Assembly: GCF_000147075.1 (NCBI RefSeq)
Contig: NC_014484.1
Location: 1 to 64,000, forward strand
From: Spirochaeta thermophila DSM 6192
Lineage (GTDB): Bacteria; Spirochaetota; Spirochaetia; Winmispirales; Winmispiraceae
DNA: 64,000 nucleotides
Reading direction: 5' to 3'
Below the pieces are notes generated by a model that saw only the letters and a list, made by a program, of their open reading frames with translations, made no database searches and was not told the DNA's origin. The position numbers were made by a program, and so were the translations under genes. Below are positions 54,729 through 62,376 of the stretch, piece after piece; the first letter of the stretch is position 1, and each line of letters begins with the position of its first letter.

Positions 54729-56111
54729 ATGAAGGTGATGAAGTTCGGAGGGAGCTCTGTCGCCGATGGGCCGAAGATCGCCCACGTGGTGGAGCTGGTG
54801 AGGAAGGCTCGGGAGAGGGAGCCGGTGGCGGTCGTGCTCTCGGCCATGAAGGGGGTCACCGACCTCCTCCTCTCCATGGCCCGCAAGGCCGAATCGGGGG
54901 ATCCCTCGTACCGTGAGGACCTCTCTTCGCTCACCGCCAGGCAGAAGGAGACACTCTCCTCTCTCATGGGGGATGGGACACAGGCCGGGGCGGCGTGGGA
55001 TGCCGTCTCCGCACTGCTCGAGGATCTCTCGAGCATCCTTCACGGCATCGAGCTCGTGCGCGAGTGTTCCAGGCGGAGTCTCGACCTGGTGGCGAGCTTC
55101 GGCGAACGTCTCAACTGCACCCTCGTGACCCGCTACCTTCTCTCGCTGGGTGAGAGGGCGGAGTACGTGGACGCCAGGGAGGTGGTGCTCACGGACGACT
55201 CGTTCGGGAGCGCGGTGGTGCAGTTCGAGGAGACCTATGGGAGGATCCGTGAGAGGCTCGCCGGGGATGCGATCTATGTGGTGACGGGATTCATCGGCGC
55301 AACCAGAGAGGGGGTGACGACCACGCTGGGGAGGAACGGCTCTGACTACAGTGCGGCCATCGTGGGGGCCGGCGTGGGTGCCGAGGAGGTGGAGATCTGG
55401 ACCGACGTCGACGGGGTCATGAGCGCCGATCCGCGGGTGGTTCCTGAAGCCTTCGTACTCGAGGAGGTTTCGTTCCAGGAGGCGATGGAGCTCTCCTATT
55501 TCGGGGCCAAGGTGATACATCCCTACACCATGATCCCTGCGGTGGAGCGGGACATCCCCATCGTGATAAAGAACACGATGAATCCCGGGTTTCCGGGTAC
55601 GCGCATCGTGAAGCATCCCAAGCCGCACCCTTGGCCCATCACGGGGATCGCCTCGATTCCTGGTGTGGCCCTCATCAACATAGAGGGCAGCGGGATGATG
55701 GGGGTGCCCGGGATCGCGGCGCGCGTGTTCTCCGCCCTCGCCGAGGCCAAGGTGAACATCATCATGATCTCGCAGGCCTCCTCGGAACACAGCATCTGTG
55801 TGGTGTGCAGGAAGGAGGAGGTGGACAGGGCCCTCGATGCCTTGGAGCGCTCGCTCGAGCCGGAGCGTAGGGCGAGGATCATCTCGGACTTCGAGTGCAT
55901 CAGGGATCTTGAGATCATCGCCATCGTGGGAGAGAATATGCGGGGTACGCCCGGGCTCGCCGGCCGGCTTTTCCAGGCCGTGGGCGAGAGGGGGATCAAT
56001 GTGCACGCCATCGCCCAAGGGTCTTCGGAGCGCAATCTCTCGTTCGTGGTGGACGAGGAGCGGGGACAGGAGGCGGTCCGGGTCATCCACAAGGCCTTCT
56101 TCGGGAGATAG
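54729..56111 (+). CDS. lysC: aspartate kinase
   Basis: 460 residues. The N-terminal kinase domain starts VMKFGGSSVADG, with the substrate motif TTLGRNGSDYSAA near residue 200. Two C-terminal ACT domains (about 320-460) imply feedback by lysine or threonine. It phosphorylates aspartate as the entry to lysine, threonine and methionine synthesis. I chose the ATG at 54729. thrC follows 8 nt after the stop, so an operon is likely. Confidence 0.95.
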   Translation: MKVMKFGGSSVADGPKIAHVVELVRKAREREPVAVVLSAMKGVTDLLLSMARKAESGDPSYREDLSSLTARQKETLSSLMGDGTQAGAAWDAVSALLEDLSSILHGIELVRECSRRSLDLVASFGERLNCTLVTRYLLSLGERAEYVDAREVVLTDDSFGSAVVQFEETYGRIRERLAGDAIYVVTGFIGATREGVTTTLGRNGSDYSAAIVGAGVGAEEVEIWTDVDGVMSADPRVVPEAFVLEEVSFQEAMELSYFGAKVIHPYTMIPAVERDIPIVIKNTMNPGFPGTRIVKHPKPHPWPITGIASIPGVALINIEGSGMMGVPGIAARVFSALAEAKVNIIMISQASSEHSICVVCRKEEVDRALDALERSLEPERRARIISDFECIRDLEIIAIVGENMRGTPGLAGRLFQAVGERGINVHAIAQGSSERNLSFVVDEERGQEAVRVIHKAFFGR

Positions 56112-56119
56112 GAGGGGCC

Positions 56120-57427
56120 ATGCGTTTCGTGAGCACGAGGAATCCCAAGGACGTGGTCTCGTTCGAAGAGGCGGTGTTCCGGGGGCTTGCTCCGGACGGA
56201 GGGCTCTACCATCCGGTGGAGCGTCTGGACCTCGCCCCCCTCTACGAGCGCCTCGGTCCCGAGAAGGGCTTCGTCGACGTCTCGTACGAGATGGTTCGCC
56301 TCCTCTTCGGCGATGAGTTCTCCGAGGAGGAGGCGGGCCGGCTCGTGGAACGGGCCTTTCCCTTCTCTCCTGTGCTGAGGGAGCTCACCGATTCGATCCT
56401 TCTCCTCGAGCTCTTCCATGGGCCTTCGTGCGCCTTCAAGGACTTCGGCGCGAGCTTTCTCGCGAGCTGCATGGAGGTCTTCCTCTCCCGGAGGGAGGGG
56501 CGGGCCGTGATCCTCACGGCCACCTCGGGGGATACGGGGAGTGCGGTGGCACAGGCCTTCCACGGCCGGCGGCACATCGATGTGGTGATCCTCTACCCTT
56601 CGGGGAGGGTGAGTCCGCTTCAGGAGAAGCAGCTCACCACACTGGGGGGGAACGTCCATGCCCTCGAGGTGGCCGGCTCGTTCGACGATTGCCAGCGGAT
56701 GGTGAAGGAGGCCTTCCTCGATCAGGAGCTCAGTGAGCGGTGTCCTCTCACGAGCGCCAATTCCATCAACCTGGGGAGGCTCGTTCCGCAGTCGTTCTAC
56801 TACGTGTGGGCCTATGCCCAGCTGAAGGCGCGAGGGGAGAGGCCTTTCTTCTGTGTCCCGAGCGGGAACTTCGGCAATCTCACCGCCGGGGTGTATGCGT
56901 GGTGGTGGGGGATGCCGGTGAGAGGGTTTCTCGCGGCCACCAATGTGAACGACGTGGTGCCGGAGTACCTTTCCACCGGGGTGTTCACGCCGCGGTCGTC
57001 GGTGAGGACGCTCTCGAATGCCATGGATGTGGGCAATCCGAGCAATTTCGAGCGGCTCCTCGCCCTCTTCGAGGGAGATCACCGCCGGATGGCCGCGGTG
57101 ATACGGGGTGAACGGGTGACCGACGAGGAGACGCTCGATACCATCGCCCGGTACTGGCGGGAGCGGGGGGTCTTCCTCGATCCTCACACGGCGGTGGGGG
57201 TGAAGGCATCGGAGCGCCTCCTGGAACGGGAGAGGGGGGTGGCGCCGGTGGTGACGCTCGCCACGGCGCATCCGGGGAAGTTCCTCGAGGTGGTCGAGGA
57301 GGCGCTGGGGATCAGGCCTCCCCTCCCTCCCCAGCTGGAGGAGGTGCTCGCGAAGGAGAAGCGGGCCGTGAAGATCCCCAACACCCTGGAGGCGCTCAAG
57401 TCCTTCCTCCTCGATTTGTGGGGGTAG
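56120..57427 (+). CDS. thrC: threonine synthase
   Basis: 435 residues, PLP fold II. The PLP lysine is in PSCAFKDFGASFL (about 98-110), with the phosphate-binding TATSGDTGSAVA and the NSINLGRLVPQ motif. It makes threonine from O-phosphohomoserine. Class is the longer fungal/gamma-proteobacterial-like form, by the N-terminal RNPKDVVSFEEAVFRGLAPDGGLY region. Downstream partner of lysC. Confidence 0.95.
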   Translation: MRFVSTRNPKDVVSFEEAVFRGLAPDGGLYHPVERLDLAPLYERLGPEKGFVDVSYEMVRLLFGDEFSEEEAGRLVERAFPFSPVLRELTDSILLLELFHGPSCAFKDFGASFLASCMEVFLSRREGRAVILTATSGDTGSAVAQAFHGRRHIDVVILYPSGRVSPLQEKQLTTLGGNVHALEVAGSFDDCQRMVKEAFLDQELSERCPLTSANSINLGRLVPQSFYYVWAYAQLKARGERPFFCVPSGNFGNLTAGVYAWWWGMPVRGFLAATNVNDVVPEYLSTGVFTPRSSVRTLSNAMDVGNPSNFERLLALFEGDHRRMAAVIRGERVTDEETLDTIARYWRERGVFLDPHTAVGVKASERLLERERGVAPVVTLATAHPGKFLEVVEEALGIRPPLPPQLEEVLAKEKRAVKIPNTLEALKSFLLDLWG

Positions 57428-57428
57428 G

Positions 57429-58511
57429 TCATTCCACGTACAGCTTGATAAGGCGTCTCAGCCGGGGGTCCCTGAAGGGGTTGCGTCGTGCCTTGAGGAA
57501 GGAGCGGTAGGCCCTGCAGGCCTGGTAGTAGGGTTGGGGGCCGCGGAAGGTGGAGGAGAGGTCGCACCGGTAGAGTTCGAGGAGCACGGGGAAGAGGGGT
57601 GAGGAGAGGATCTCGGCGATGCTCTGGGGGGGGATGCGGGGGAGGGCGCCGGGGAGCATGTGGTAGCGCACGAGGAAGGCCACGTCGTCCTGGAGGGAGG
57701 AGGGGAAGCCGAGGTCTCGGAGGAAGGTGCGGGCGATCCGGGCGCCGATGTTGGCGTGGAGGTGGAAGCGGTTGGTGCCGTGTGGTACGGCGTCTGGTTT
57801 GCCTATGTCGTGGAGGAGGATGGCGAGGGAGAGGAGAAGGTCGGGGCGTTTGCGGTGCTTGAGGGCCTCGAGGGTGTGCTCCCATACGCTCCCTTCTGGG
57901 TGGTAGTCCTTGACGTGATGGACGTCGCGGAGTCGTGCGAGCGGGGGCCAGAGTCGGGGAAGGGCTTCGGTGCGGGAGAGGAGGGCCAGGCCGTGCCAGG
58001 GGGTCTGGCCGGTGAGGATGAGGGAAAGGGTTGCGGCCTGGGTTTCGATGGCGGGCCGGGGGGAGGGCATGAGGGTGGGGAGGGTGGGGGGTGGGGTGTA
58101 GGGGTAGCGAGAGAGGAGTACGGCGCAGGTGAGGGCGTCGGTGAGGGTGAAGGGGGTGGAGAGGGCGAGGGTGGGGGAGCGGAGGAGGGGGTAGAGGGCG
58201 TCGGGAGCCTGGAAGGCGTCGCGCGAGGGGTCGTGGGTGAGGGCGAGGAGGGGGTGGGGAGGGGGGGTGTGGGGAGTGAGGAAGTAGATGCGGGTGTCTT
58301 CCAGGCTGAGGGCCGCCTCCACTCCCTCCAGGCCGGGGTATTCGAGTCCTTCGAAGAGGCGGGCGAGGTCGACGAGCTCGGCGGTGCTCTGGATCCATAG
58401 GTGGGTGGGGGTTCCCTTCACCTTGAAGTAGCGGTCGAGGGCGGAATATCCGGCGAGTCGGGGTCGGTGACCGGCCCGGTGGAGTGAGGCGAGGACATCC
58501 TGGGGGTTCAC
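57429..58511 (-). CDS. HD-domain protein, CCA-enzyme-like C-terminus
   Basis: 360 residues. The C-terminal half carries an HD phosphohydrolase site (VWEHTLEALKH, LLHDIGKPD) followed by the helical body found in HD-type CCA-adding enzymes. The N-terminal half has the size of a nucleotidyltransferase head (GYSALDRYFKVKGTPTHLWIQ, LYPLLRSP) but no GGxVRD or DxD motif, so nucleotidyl transfer is doubtful. It is extremely Pro/His/Leu/Thr-rich (for example LTPHTPPPHPLLAL), a consequence of the plus-strand G bias here. Confidence 0.75.
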   Translation of the reverse strand: MNPQDVLASLHRAGHRPRLAGYSALDRYFKVKGTPTHLWIQSTAELVDLARLFEGLEYPGLEGVEAALSLEDTRIYFLTPHTPPPHPLLALTHDPSRDAFQAPDALYPLLRSPTLALSTPFTLTDALTCAVLLSRYPYTPPPTLPTLMPSPRPAIETQAATLSLILTGQTPWHGLALLSRTEALPRLWPPLARLRDVHHVKDYHPEGSVWEHTLEALKHRKRPDLLLSLAILLHDIGKPDAVPHGTNRFHLHANIGARIARTFLRDLGFPSSLQDDVAFLVRYHMLPGALPRIPPQSIAEILSSPLFPVLLELYRCDLSSTFRGPQPYYQACRAYRSFLKARRNPFRDPRLRRLIKLYVE

Positions 58512-58526
58512 GACGCGCTCCTTTTC

Positions 58527-60311
58527 CTAGTGAGTGAGGCGATTCCGTTCCTCGTCGAACCGCTTCCTGAGCGTGGACAGCACCGCGTCCTCTTCCGGAT
58601 GTGTGGTGAGGTAGTCGTCGATGATGCGTCTCCCCCGTACGGCGTCTTTGTGCCTCGATCCTTCGATCCGGTCCCACACCGCATCGAGGAGTTCGAGGTA
58701 TCGGGGGATCTGCGCTTCTCGTTGTTCGGGAAGGTGGTACTTCTCCACGAGTGGCTGGATTTCGTTGTGCCAGGTGGCGTCCTCACACGAGGAGAGACCG
58801 AGGAGGATGCGGAGGATGCCGTACTCGAGGAAGAGTCGGTAGCCCTCCAAGGCTCCGAGCCTGTCTTCTTCGGTGACGTAGTTCTTGCCGATTCCGGGAA
58901 GGTGCTCGGGGAGATAGAACGGTCGGGGGCTTCCTATGGAGGAGAGTCGGTCGAGTGCTCTGTCCATGAGGAAGAGGATCCGTGGGCGGAAGATCTCGAA
59001 CTCGGGGCGGTAGCGTCTCGCCTTGTTTCGGGTGCGGAACTTCTCCTCGCTCCGGAAGAGGCCGTAGGCGTTGCCGGTGAGCATCCACCCGGGCATGAGC
59101 TGGTTGTAGGCCGTGGGCACCTCGCTGGGGTAGGAGATGGGTTGGGTGATGAGGGAGAAGGGGTATTCCATGCGCTGGGGCATGGTCATCACCGCGGTGG
59201 CGATGGTGGTGTAGGGAGCGTCCCTGAAGTGGGCGGGGAACTTGATGCTGCAACCCAGGCCGAAAAACATCCCCTCTCCGGGCCAGATCTCCTGGTCGGG
59301 TTGGCGTGAGGTGTGGTTGGATCCCACGTTGGCGCCGTAGGCGATGTTCCCCTTTCCCTCGGGCCACCATGCGGCGATGAGGAGGGACTGATGGTGGAAG
59401 CCCACGAAGGGACCGACGAGGCTCGCGGTGACCTCGCCTTTGGCGATGTGGGTGTTGGGGAGGACGATGCTCCCTTCGATCTTGCCGTGGTCTTCCGCAC
59501 CGGTGGCCTCCATGAGGAGGCTCCGCCGCACCACGGCGCCGGTGGTCACGTGGACGCCCTCCTGGAGAATCGCCTCCTGGAGTGTGGTGTGCTCTCCCAC
59601 GAGGGTCGGCGCCTCCTCGGAGGAGTGGATGGTCACGTGTGTGAGGCTGCTCCCTGTGACGGCTGCATGCGAGCCTATGTAGACGGAGGAGAGGGTACTG
59701 CAGTGGGCCACGTGGGCCTTAGGGCCTATGTAGGAGAAGGGGAAGAGGGTGGTGTCCCGGTAGTGCGTGAGGAAGTTCGCGTAGGCCTCTTCGAGGCCAC
59801 CGGGGAGGGGGCGGGTGGTGAGGGCGATGGCGAGGTCAGGGGTGAGGACGTCGCACGGGGTGATCTCGCGCCCACCGGTCTCTATGCCGGGTGAGATGGT
59901 GGGGAGAAGACCGGCGGAGAAGGGGGAGGGGGTGTGGCTGGTGGTGTGGATCACCTCAGCTCCCTCGTCGATGTAGAGGCTGGAGAGAAGGGGGCAGTGG
60001 TGGATCCTGGCGTGGGAGCAGACCACGGTGTGGCGGATCACCGAGTGGTAGATCCCCTCGGGGAAGAGGTCGTGGTCGGAGGGTTCGAAGAGGCCCAGGT
60101 AGCAGGATCCTCTGAAGGTGGAGTACCAGATGCCGCGAGGCGTGAAGGAGGGATGGACGCGTATCGCCTCCCAGTTCTCGGCCCGGTTGCCCTGGGCCTC
60201 GAGTGCGGCGCGTTCTGTGGGGGCGAGGGGGCGGGAGGGGAGTGAGGAGGGGTCGGGAGGGATGGGGGCCTCTGCGGCGAGGGGTTCGAGGATGGCGCGC
60301 CAGTCTTTCAT
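58527..60311 (-). CDS. DUF4954 family protein (left-handed beta-helix)
   Basis: 594 residues. Hexapeptide-like repeats in the centre (about 110-330, such as YIGPKAHVAHCSTLSSVYIGSHA) suggest a left-handed beta-helix as in acyl- and nucleotidyl-transferases. The C-terminal half is helical (about 430-594). Matches DUF4954, a family found mainly in Bacteroidetes and spirochaetes, of unknown activity. The ATG at 60311 is 8 nt after a predicted -10 box. Confidence 0.82.
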   Translation of the reverse strand: MKDWRAILEPLAAEAPIPPDPSSLPSRPLAPTERAALEAQGNRAENWEAIRVHPSFTPRGIWYSTFRGSCYLGLFEPSDHDLFPEGIYHSVIRHTVVCSHARIHHCPLLSSLYIDEGAEVIHTTSHTPSPFSAGLLPTISPGIETGGREITPCDVLTPDLAIALTTRPLPGGLEEAYANFLTHYRDTTLFPFSYIGPKAHVAHCSTLSSVYIGSHAAVTGSSLTHVTIHSSEEAPTLVGEHTTLQEAILQEGVHVTTGAVVRRSLLMEATGAEDHGKIEGSIVLPNTHIAKGEVTASLVGPFVGFHHQSLLIAAWWPEGKGNIAYGANVGSNHTSRQPDQEIWPGEGMFFGLGCSIKFPAHFRDAPYTTIATAVMTMPQRMEYPFSLITQPISYPSEVPTAYNQLMPGWMLTGNAYGLFRSEEKFRTRNKARRYRPEFEIFRPRILFLMDRALDRLSSIGSPRPFYLPEHLPGIGKNYVTEEDRLGALEGYRLFLEYGILRILLGLSSCEDATWHNEIQPLVEKYHLPEQREAQIPRYLELLDAVWDRIEGSRHKDAVRGRRIIDDYLTTHPEEDAVLSTLRKRFDEERNRLTH

Positions 60312-60319
60312 AGCAGAAA

Positions 60320-60348
60320 ATGGTACGGGTTTTTGTTCGATTGGGCAA
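60320..60348 (-). promoter_or_regulatory. promoter of the DUF4954 gene
   Basis: On the minus strand, TTGCCC (60348-60343), 17-bp spacer, TACCAT (60325-60320). The ATG begins at 60311, 8 nt after the -10, so the leader would be 0-2 nt. Confidence 0.6.
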
Positions 60349-60382
60349 TGGCTATAGGACTCATGATCTTTTCTATATCATC

Positions 60383-60823
60383 ATGGGGATTGGGGCGTTG
60401 AGGGTATGGTGGGAATCTCAAGGTGAGGGGTGGGGGAGGGAGGGTGTGGTGGAGAGGTGGGGGAAGGTATGGCGGGTGGGGGTGGGGTATGGGGTATGTA
60501 CCAATGAAGTGGGATACGAGAAGAGTATGTTACACAGTATAGAGGTGTTGGGTGGAGGGGGGTGGCACTGGGGGAGTAGGGTGGTGATGTGTGAGGTGCA
60601 CGTGGAGGCGTTGGTTCGGGTGGATGTCCTCGTACACGAGGAGAAGTATGGGGATACGGAGCGGATAGTGAGTGTGGTGGTAGGGCCTGGGATGGGGGTG
60701 GATGCGTGGTATGAGGTGGGGGGAGGGTGGCAGGTGGGGGTATCGGTGGGAGGGGAGGTGGTCTCATACGCTGATCCGTGGTGGGGGATGAGAATGGGAA
60801 TAGGGGTGAGGTGTAGCCTGTGA
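60383..60823 (+). CDS. hypothetical protein of the G-rich segment
   Basis: About 146 residues, acidic and Val/Gly/Trp-rich (HVEALVRVDVLVHEEKYGDTERIVSVVVG). No signal peptide or known motif; beta-rich by appearance. The frame uses mostly G-ending codons, like the genes after it, which supports it as real. The start at ATG 60383 has a TATATC box 3 nt upstream and no ribosome-binding site, so start and expression are uncertain. Confidence 0.45.
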   Translation: MGIGALRVWWESQGEGWGREGVVERWGKVWRVGVGYGVCTNEVGYEKSMLHSIEVLGGGGWHWGSRVVMCEVHVEALVRVDVLVHEEKYGDTERIVSVVVGPGMGVDAWYEVGGGWQVGVSVGGEVVSYADPWWGMRMGIGVRCSL

Positions 60824-60826
60824 AAC

Positions 60827-60854
60827 TTGACAGGGGACGACGGCATGGTATACT
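60827..60854 (+). promoter_or_regulatory. strong promoter of the lipoprotein cluster
   Basis: TTGACA (60827-60832), 16-bp spacer, TATACT (60849-60854): all six and five of six bases match. It would drive the lipoprotein genes at 60902, 61704 and possibly the giant gene from 62377. Confidence 0.8.
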
Positions 60855-60901
60855 GATAAAGAGGATAAGTGCATACAAGCAAAGGAGATGGATGGAGAAA
60901 A

Positions 60902-61690
60902 GTGAGAAAATTGAGATTTTGGAGATATGGGCCGGTACTTTTGCTCGTGGTAGTGAGCGGAGGATGTGTGGAAGGTGGGCTTTCGGTGTTCACGGAGGTG
61001 TGGAGCGATCCTGGGCCGTGCGAGGTGGAAGTGGAGAGCTTTGTGGAGGAGTATGCGGTGTACGTGGAGTGGGAAGAGGATCCCGGAGCGGACGAGTATA
61101 TCCTCGAGTGTGCAGAAGACGGCCTTGGGGAGAAGGTCTTTAAGGAGGTGTATCGAGGGAAGGGGACGAGCTACTGGCATAGATGGCTTGAGGGGGAGGG
61201 GAGGTACTACTATCGACTTTTGAAGGTGAGAGGGGAGCGTGTCTTTGGGCCGGGGAGGGATCGCATGGGGGTGGCGGGCGTGGTGAGGCAGGATGGGGAC
61301 GAGCCGAATGACAGGAAGGAGAGTGCGAAGGAGCTTTCATTTGAGAGGAGGACGGTTGTAGGGAATGCGTGGTACTACCGCGGCTCTGATGGACAGGAGG
61401 TGAGGGATCTCGACTGGTACAAGGTAAAGGTTCCTGGCGGGTGGAGTGCGCAGGTGAAGTTTTTTCAGGAGGGGATCAACCAGGGAGACCAGACGGATTT
61501 TATTGGAGGAGTGGAAGGCGAGCTCCCTCATCGGCTTGTGCAAGAGGAGACGTTGCTGTTGGAGAATACCACCACAGAAGACCGGTACATCTACCTGTGC
61601 ATACGACCGGATGAGGAGGAATTTCTCGGCGGTGGAGTAGTGGGGGGGAAGGTCGAAGACTATATGCTTCAGTTGTTGGATGTGCAATGA
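60902..61690 (+). CDS. lipoprotein with FN3-like and PPC-like domains
   Basis: About 262 residues. A signal peptide with lipobox V-S-G-G-C (cleavage near residue 22). A fibronectin-III-like domain follows (about 40-130: AVYVEWEEDPGADEYIL ... YYYRLLKVRG), then a pre-peptidase-like domain opening with DEPNDRKESAKEL and DWYKVKVPGG (about 145-260). I chose GTG 60902, after GGAG-AAAA. Both domains are typical of surface or secreted binding modules. Cotranscribed with the next gene. Confidence 0.78.
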   Translation: MRKLRFWRYGPVLLLVVVSGGCVEGGLSVFTEVWSDPGPCEVEVESFVEEYAVYVEWEEDPGADEYILECAEDGLGEKVFKEVYRGKGTSYWHRWLEGEGRYYYRLLKVRGERVFGPGRDRMGVAGVVRQDGDEPNDRKESAKELSFERRTVVGNAWYYRGSDGQEVRDLDWYKVKVPGGWSAQVKFFQEGINQGDQTDFIGGVEGELPHRLVQEETLLLENTTTEDRYIYLCIRPDEEEFLGGGVVGGKVEDYMLQLLDVQ

Positions 61691-61703
61691 CATGGGGGTA
61701 CAT

Positions 61704-62345
61704 ATGAGGTACAGAGATGTTGTGCTGAGTATTGGACTGGGGCTTGTGCTGATGGGGTGTGCACAGCTGTGGGAAGGGGGCTGGGATGGGGTGGTGGGTG
61801 GAGGAGGGATTGAGGAGCGGGAGGACCTTTTTGTTGAGGGTGAAGATGGGTGGGTGGTTTTTGAAACGAACGATCCGGATGACTGGGGGTCTGCGGGGGT
61901 GACGATGTGGGCAGGGGTAGGGGAGGAGGATCCGTTTGAGGGGTGGGAGGTCGAGGTGGTAAAGGAGTGTGGGGATGGGGCAGCGGGATATGGGGTGGTG
62001 TTCAACGAGGGGGAGGAAGGTGGGGATGAGGTAATGTACGTAGTCCTCATCACCATCGAGGGGGAGTACATAGTGGGGGAGGTAGTGGACGGGGTGTTCG
62101 AGGCGTTTGAGGGCTGGAAGCAAAGCAGTGCGATAGAGAGGGGATATGGGCAGGTGAACAGGCTGGGGGTGTCTAGGGACGGGGATGGGTATGTGGTGAG
62201 GTGCAATGGGGCGGATGTGACGAGGATGGAGGATGATGAGCCACCGGTGAGGACCGGGGGGCGGTATGGATATATCGTGGTGATCTCACCTGAGGATGAG
62301 TTTCCGGAGGTGGGGGTGAGGGTGAAGTTTCGGGAGGTGAAGTAG
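61704..62345 (+). CDS. lipoprotein with ConA/LamG-like domain
   Basis: About 213 residues. A signal peptide with lipobox V-L-M-G-C (Cys 19). After an acidic Gly-rich spacer, the C-terminal about 150 residues (AAGYGVVFNEG, YVVLITIEGEYIVGEVV, GGRYGYIVVISPEDEF) look like a concanavalin-A/LamG jelly-roll of the DUF1080 type, a sugar-binding or sugar-cleaving fold. It lies 13 nt after the FN3 lipoprotein. The giant gene starts 31 nt downstream with AAGGAGG. Confidence 0.78.
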   Translation: MRYRDVVLSIGLGLVLMGCAQLWEGGWDGVVGGGGIEEREDLFVEGEDGWVVFETNDPDDWGSAGVTMWAGVGEEDPFEGWEVEVVKECGDGAAGYGVVFNEGEEGGDEVMYVVLITIEGEYIVGEVVDGVFEAFEGWKQSSAIERGYGQVNRLGVSRDGDGYVVRCNGADVTRMEDDEPPVRTGGRYGYIVVISPEDEFPEVGVRVKFREVK

Positions 62346-62376
62346 GGGATCAGCAGGCATGATAAGGAGGTAGTGT

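Noticed and set aside
60320..60382. Upstream extension of the 60383 gene to a GTG at 60320
   Set aside because: It would overlap the DUF4954 promoter and adds residues with no coding character.
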